11,013 bases of DNA, taken from NCBI RefSeq assembly GCF_001189415.1, contig NZ_JPSQ01000034.1:1-11013 (forward strand). The letters are read 5' to 3'. The first letter of the stretch is position 1. Every line of letters begins with the position of its first letter. Below, one piece after another: positions 7,656-11,013 of the stretch. Below the pieces are notes generated by a model. The model was not told where the DNA came from. It saw only the letters and a list, made by a program, of their open reading frames with translations, and searched no databases. The position numbers and the translations under genes are program-made. The stretch is from Candidatus Phytoplasma phoenicium (lineage in GTDB: Bacteria; Bacillota_I; Bacilli_A; Acholeplasmatales; Acholeplasmataceae).

Positions 7656-9884
7656 ATGGTGGAAAACAATAATAAAAAAATTCCATATAATCAAGAAGAA
7701 TTTTTATATCAAGAATTAATGAAAAAAATTCATAAATACATTGATTGCCCAAATTTTTTAGATAGAATTCAACAAGCTTATATTTTAGCCAAACAAAAAC
7801 ATGCTAATCAAAAAAGAATTACAGGCGAAGATTTTATTATTCATCCTTTAAATATTGCTATTATTTTAGCTGAATTACAAAGTGAACCACATACTATTAT
7901 GGCTGGGCTTTTGCACGATTCTTTAGAAGATACCGATTTAACTTTTGAGGAATTAAAACAACATATGGGTGAGGATGTAGCTTCTATTGTTGAAAAAACA
8001 ACTAAATTAAATAAGATTGTTTTTAATAAAAATCAAGCTCAAATAGAAAATCAACAAAAAATGTTTTTAGCAATGGCCATGGATATTAGGGTGGTGTTAG
8101 TTAAAATTGCTGATCGTTTACATAATATGCAAACTTTACAAATCATGCATTTAGAAAAACAAATTAATATTTCCAACGAGACATTAGCTATTTATGTACC
8201 TTTAACACATCGGTTAGGATTATTCCAAATTAAGTCACAATTAGAAGATTTAGCTCTCCGTTATACGAACCCTCATGAATATTATCGTATTGCTCATTTG
8301 ATCCGAAAAAAAACAAATGAAAAAGAAAAATCTATAGATTTTATTATTAAAAATATTGAACGTTTATTTTATAAAACAGGTATTCAAAATTTTCATATTA
8401 ATGGACGTAGCAAGAATATTTACAGCACTTACAAAAAATTAAAACAAAGAAATGTTTTTTTTGAAGAAATTTTTGATTTATTAGCGATTCGTATTATTGT
8501 TGACAATATAGATGCATGTTATCAATGTTTAGGAATTATTCATGCTAATTATTCTCCTTTGCCTAATCGTTTTAAGGATTATATAGCTGTACCTAAAGCT
8601 AATTTATACCAATCTTTACATAACACTGTTTTATCCAAAGATGGCACTATTTTCGAAATTCAAATTAGAACGAAAGAAATGGACGACATCGCGGAAAAAG
8701 GAATTGCTTCACATTGGAGTTATAAAGAAAATAAAATTTATTCTAAAAAACATAAACAACTAGAAATTTTGCAAAAATTAAGATGGTTTAAAGAATTAAT
8801 TAAACTTACTAAAGTCACTGAAAATAATTTTCTCACTCATTCGCACAATTTTGTTAATGCTATTAAAAACGATATTTTAAGTGAAAATGTATATGTGTTT
8901 ACTCCTAAAAGAGAAGTTTTGGAATTACCTAAAGGTTCTACTCCGATTGATTTTGCTTTTCGTGTTCATTCCGATATTGGTTATCGGATGAACGCTGCTA
9001 TTGTTAATTGTAAAATCACACCTTTAAGTTATCAATTACAAAATGGAGATATTATCTCTATTAGAACTACCAAAAATTGGTTTAATGTTAAAAAAGAATG
9101 GTTAAAAAATGTTCGAACTAGTTATGCAAAAAAAATCATTAAAAAATATTTAAATCAACATTCCAAAAAAAAATCTGATTTAATTCAAATGGGTAAAAAA
9201 ATATTGGATAAAGAATTGCAACAACAAAAAATTGAATTCGTTGTTAAAACACATTTCATTGAAAATTATTTTCCACAATCAGAAATCCAAAATTTAAATG
9301 AACTTTATGAATATATTGGGAGTAAAAAAATTAATTGTCAAATTGTTGTCAAAAAAATAATTCATTTTAATAATAAACAGATTCAGAATAAGAATTCTGA
9401 ACAAAAAACACTCGAAAAATATAAGCAAATTGTTCATGAAAATTCAATTGGAGTTTTTATTGAAGGTTTGACACAAACTAAATTAAAATTAGCTAATTGT
9501 TGTTTACCAGTTTTTGATGAAAAAATTATAGGTTTTATTTCAAAAGGTAAAGGGATTAGTATTCATAGAAATCAATGTATTAATATCCAAAATTATGATT
9601 GGAATAAAATGGTACCTGCTCGTTGGTATCCTAATAATAAACTGAAATATGCTTCTTTGATCTTTATAGTCGGTTATTATAACGCTACTCTTTTAGCAGA
9701 TATCACTAATAAAACAAAAACAATGGGGATTAATGTTTTAAATTTAAAAATTTTAACACAAAAATTAACTCAAATAAATATTTGTTTAAAAGTTTTAGTA
9801 AACAATATTCAAGAAATAAATATGTTAATAGAAAATTTATCTAAGTTATTAAATATTTATAAAATTTATAGAGGTTTTAATTAA
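7656..9884 (+). CDS. rel: Bifunctional (p)ppGpp synthetase/hydrolase Rel
   Basis: Rel makes the alarmone (p)ppGpp from ATP and GDP/GTP during amino-acid starvation and also degrades it. In the 742 residues, the hydrolase domain has His63, the HDSLED motif (87-92) and KIADRLHNM (150-158). All its metal- and substrate-binding residues are present, unlike synthetase-only RelA of enterics. The synthetase domain has GRSKNIYS (250-257), IFDLLAIR with catalytic Asp274, and EIQIRT with Glu334. The usual NGYQSLH motif reads NLYQSLH (316-322), with Leu for Gly317 but the stacking Tyr318 kept. A TGS domain (about 410-469), a Cys-rich zinc-finger-like domain (Cys615, Cys616, His637, Cys641) and a C-terminal ACT-type domain (about 665-742) follow, as in full-length ribosome-associated Rel. 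hisS begins 4 bases after the stop. Confidence 0.96.
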   Translation: MVENNNKKIPYNQEEFLYQELMKKIHKYIDCPNFLDRIQQAYILAKQKHANQKRITGEDFIIHPLNIAIILAELQSEPHTIMAGLLHDSLEDTDLTFEELKQHMGEDVASIVEKTTKLNKIVFNKNQAQIENQQKMFLAMAMDIRVVLVKIADRLHNMQTLQIMHLEKQINISNETLAIYVPLTHRLGLFQIKSQLEDLALRYTNPHEYYRIAHLIRKKTNEKEKSIDFIIKNIERLFYKTGIQNFHINGRSKNIYSTYKKLKQRNVFFEEIFDLLAIRIIVDNIDACYQCLGIIHANYSPLPNRFKDYIAVPKANLYQSLHNTVLSKDGTIFEIQIRTKEMDDIAEKGIASHWSYKENKIYSKKHKQLEILQKLRWFKELIKLTKVTENNFLTHSHNFVNAIKNDILSENVYVFTPKREVLELPKGSTPIDFAFRVHSDIGYRMNAAIVNCKITPLSYQLQNGDIISIRTTKNWFNVKKEWLKNVRTSYAKKIIKKYLNQHSKKKSDLIQMGKKILDKELQQQKIEFVVKTHFIENYFPQSEIQNLNELYEYIGSKKINCQIVVKKIIHFNNKQIQNKNSEQKTLEKYKQIVHENSIGVFIEGLTQTKLKLANCCLPVFDEKIIGFISKGKGISIHRNQCINIQNYDWNKMVPARWYPNNKLKYASLIFIVGYYNATLLADITNKTKTMGINVLNLKILTQKLTQINICLKVLVNNIQEINMLIENLSKLLNIYKIYRGFN
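9871..9874 (+). promoter_or_regulatory. Possible ribosome binding site of hisS inside the end of rel
   Basis: GAGG lies within the last codons of rel, 14 bases before the hisS ATG. The spacing is long. With only 4 bases between the genes, hisS translation may depend on ribosomes finishing rel. Confidence 0.35.
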
Positions 9885-9888
9885 ACAA

Positions 9889-11013
9889 ATGAATATCAAA
9901 AAAATTAAAGGCACTAAGGATTTTCTTTTGAATGATATTTATAAATGGCAAATTATTGAAACTAAAATTAAAAATTTGTTTGAAAGTTATAATTATCAAG
10001 AAATTCGTACGCCTATTTTAGAATATAGTGATGTTTTTTATCATTCTGCACCATATTCTGATATGGTTTTAAAAGAAACTTTTCGTTTTGAAGATAAAAA
10101 AGGAAAGACCATAGTTTTAAGGCCTGAAGGAACTGCGCCTATAATTCGTAGTTATATAGAAAATAAACTAGATCGTTGGTCCAAACTAATTAAGTTTTAT
10201 TATTATGGTCCTTTTTTTCGTTATGAAAGACCTCAAAAAGGCCGTTATCGTCAATTCCATCAAATAGGAGCAGAATTACTGAATGTTCGTAATAATTTAT
10301 CTAAAATAGAAATATTATTATTAATACAAGATATTTTGTCTTTGTTACAATTAAATAAAGCCATCATTCAAATTAATCATTTAGGAGATTTAAAAACACG
10401 TCGTCAATTTTTAGATGTTTTTACTTCTTATTTACAACAAAACCAACATCATTTATGTCTTTTGTGTTTAAAACGTATGAAACAAAATATTTTAAGAATT
10501 TTTGATTGTAAAGAATGTTCTCAAAAAGATGTGATCAAAAAAGCTCCTTTAATTTTAGATTATTTAACTACCGAAAGTAAATTACAATTTGAATATATTT
10601 TAAATATTTTATCTCTTCACAAAGTCAATTTTAATATTGATCCTTATTTGGTGAGAGGGTTAGATTATTATACAGATTTTGTATTTGAAATTACTTTTTT
10701 ATTAAAAGATCAAACTATGAATTTGGTTTTAGGAGGAGGAGGTTGTTATAACGATTTAGTCAATATTTTAGGTGGTGGTTTTAATAATAATCAAGGCATA
10801 GGATTTGCTTTAGGAATGGAACGTTTACTTATTGCTTTAGAAGATAATAGTTTTTTTGACCAATTAAACCCTTTACCATCTATAGATGTTTATATATTAG
10901 TCCTTCATGCAAAATGTTTTTCAACATCTTTGTTGTTGTTGCAACAATTAAGAAAAAATCAAATCAAAACCGAAATGAATTATGAGATTGATCATTTATT
11001 TAAAAATTTAAAA
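9889..11013 (+). CDS. hisS: Histidyl-tRNA synthetase, 3' end cut by the window
   Basis: HisS charges tRNA-His with histidine. The frame opens at ATG 9889 and runs without stop to the window edge, giving 375 residues (MNIKKIKGTKDF...). Class II motifs are clear: motif 1 IRTPILEYSDVF (39-50), motif 2 with FRYERPQKGRYRQFHQ (110-125), the histidine-binding LVRGLDYYTD (254-263), and motif 3 GIGFALGMERLL (303-314) with its ATP-binding Arg312. The insertion domain holds two CxxC pairs (Cys190/193 and Cys207/210), a zinc-knuckle-like set known in some Firmicutes enzymes. The anticodon-binding domain begins near residue 332 and is interrupted, with an estimated 40-60 residues beyond the window. Position just after rel matches the Firmicutes order, minus the dtd-type genes that lie between them in Bacillus. 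aspS would be the expected next gene. Confidence 0.96.
   Translation, partial: MNIKKIKGTKDFLLNDIYKWQIIETKIKNLFESYNYQEIRTPILEYSDVFYHSAPYSDMVLKETFRFEDKKGKTIVLRPEGTAPIIRSYIENKLDRWSKLIKFYYYGPFFRYERPQKGRYRQFHQIGAELLNVRNNLSKIEILLLIQDILSLLQLNKAIIQINHLGDLKTRRQFLDVFTSYLQQNQHHLCLLCLKRMKQNILRIFDCKECSQKDVIKKAPLILDYLTTESKLQFEYILNILSLHKVNFNIDPYLVRGLDYYTDFVFEITFLLKDQTMNLVLGGGGCYNDLVNILGGGFNNNQGIGFALGMERLLIALEDNSFFDQLNPLPSIDVYILVLHAKCFSTSLLLLQQLRKNQIKTEMNYEIDHLFKNLK

Noticed and set aside
9800..9888. T-box or other leader controlling hisS
   Set aside because: Only 4 bases separate rel and hisS and the preceding sequence is conserved coding sequence of the Rel ACT-type domain; no T-box sequence is seen.
1..11013. 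Mobile element, CRISPR array, toxin-antitoxin pair or phage-like cluster
   Set aside because: No transposase, spaced direct repeats, terminal inverted repeats or small paired genes were seen. The window is almost entirely housekeeping genes on one strand.

Overview
The window reads as a piece of a phytoplasma-type chromosome ('Candidatus Phytoplasma', Acholeplasmatales, Mollicutes). The sequence is extremely A+T-rich, with A/T-ended codons almost everywhere. All seven genes are on the plus strand and tightly packed, and the SecA, RF2, YitT-like and Rel proteins are of Firmicutes type. A full RF2 gene is present and Trp is written TGG, so UGA is a stop codon; this excludes the Mycoplasma/Spiroplasma code. 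All six stops in the window are TAA. The species cannot be told from the sequence alone. No tRNA, rRNA, CRISPR array, insertion sequence or phage gene is seen.

Layout. Block 1 (about 1-4432) holds secA (preprotein translocase ATPase), prfB (peptide chain release factor 2) and a YitT-family membrane protein. From memory this is the same order as secA-prfB-yvjA in Bacillus. A 221-base gene-free gap follows (4433-4653), holding a terminator-like hairpin and a weak candidate -10 box. Block 2 (4654 to the window edge) holds a glutamine-dependent NAD synthetase homologue, mnmA (tRNA 2-thiouridylase), rel (bifunctional (p)ppGpp synthetase/hydrolase) and hisS (histidyl-tRNA synthetase, cut by the window end). 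Gaps in block 2 are short (30, 80 and 4 bases), so it looks like one transcription unit. The rel-hisS pairing, with mnmA nearby, is again a Firmicutes arrangement.

How the genes work together. SecA drives export, the route by which phytoplasmas release effectors. RF2, MnmA and HisS serve translation. Rel links amino-acid starvation to (p)ppGpp. The NAD synthetase homologue would normally amidate nicotinate adenine dinucleotide.

Most interesting observation. The NAD synthetase homologue keeps its N-terminal glutaminase Glu-Lys-Cys triad, but its C-terminal synthetase domain has lost the ATP-binding SGGxDS loop (TDQLDV stands in its place), much of the GTGDxSE segment and further active-site loops. 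The reading frame is nevertheless open over 582 codons. It looks like a pseudoenzyme or a gene caught in decay. Secondary points are an RF2 gene without the usual autoregulatory frameshift, a Gly-to-Leu change next to the guanine-stacking Tyr of Rel, and several poly-A runs of 9-10 bases inside conserved genes.
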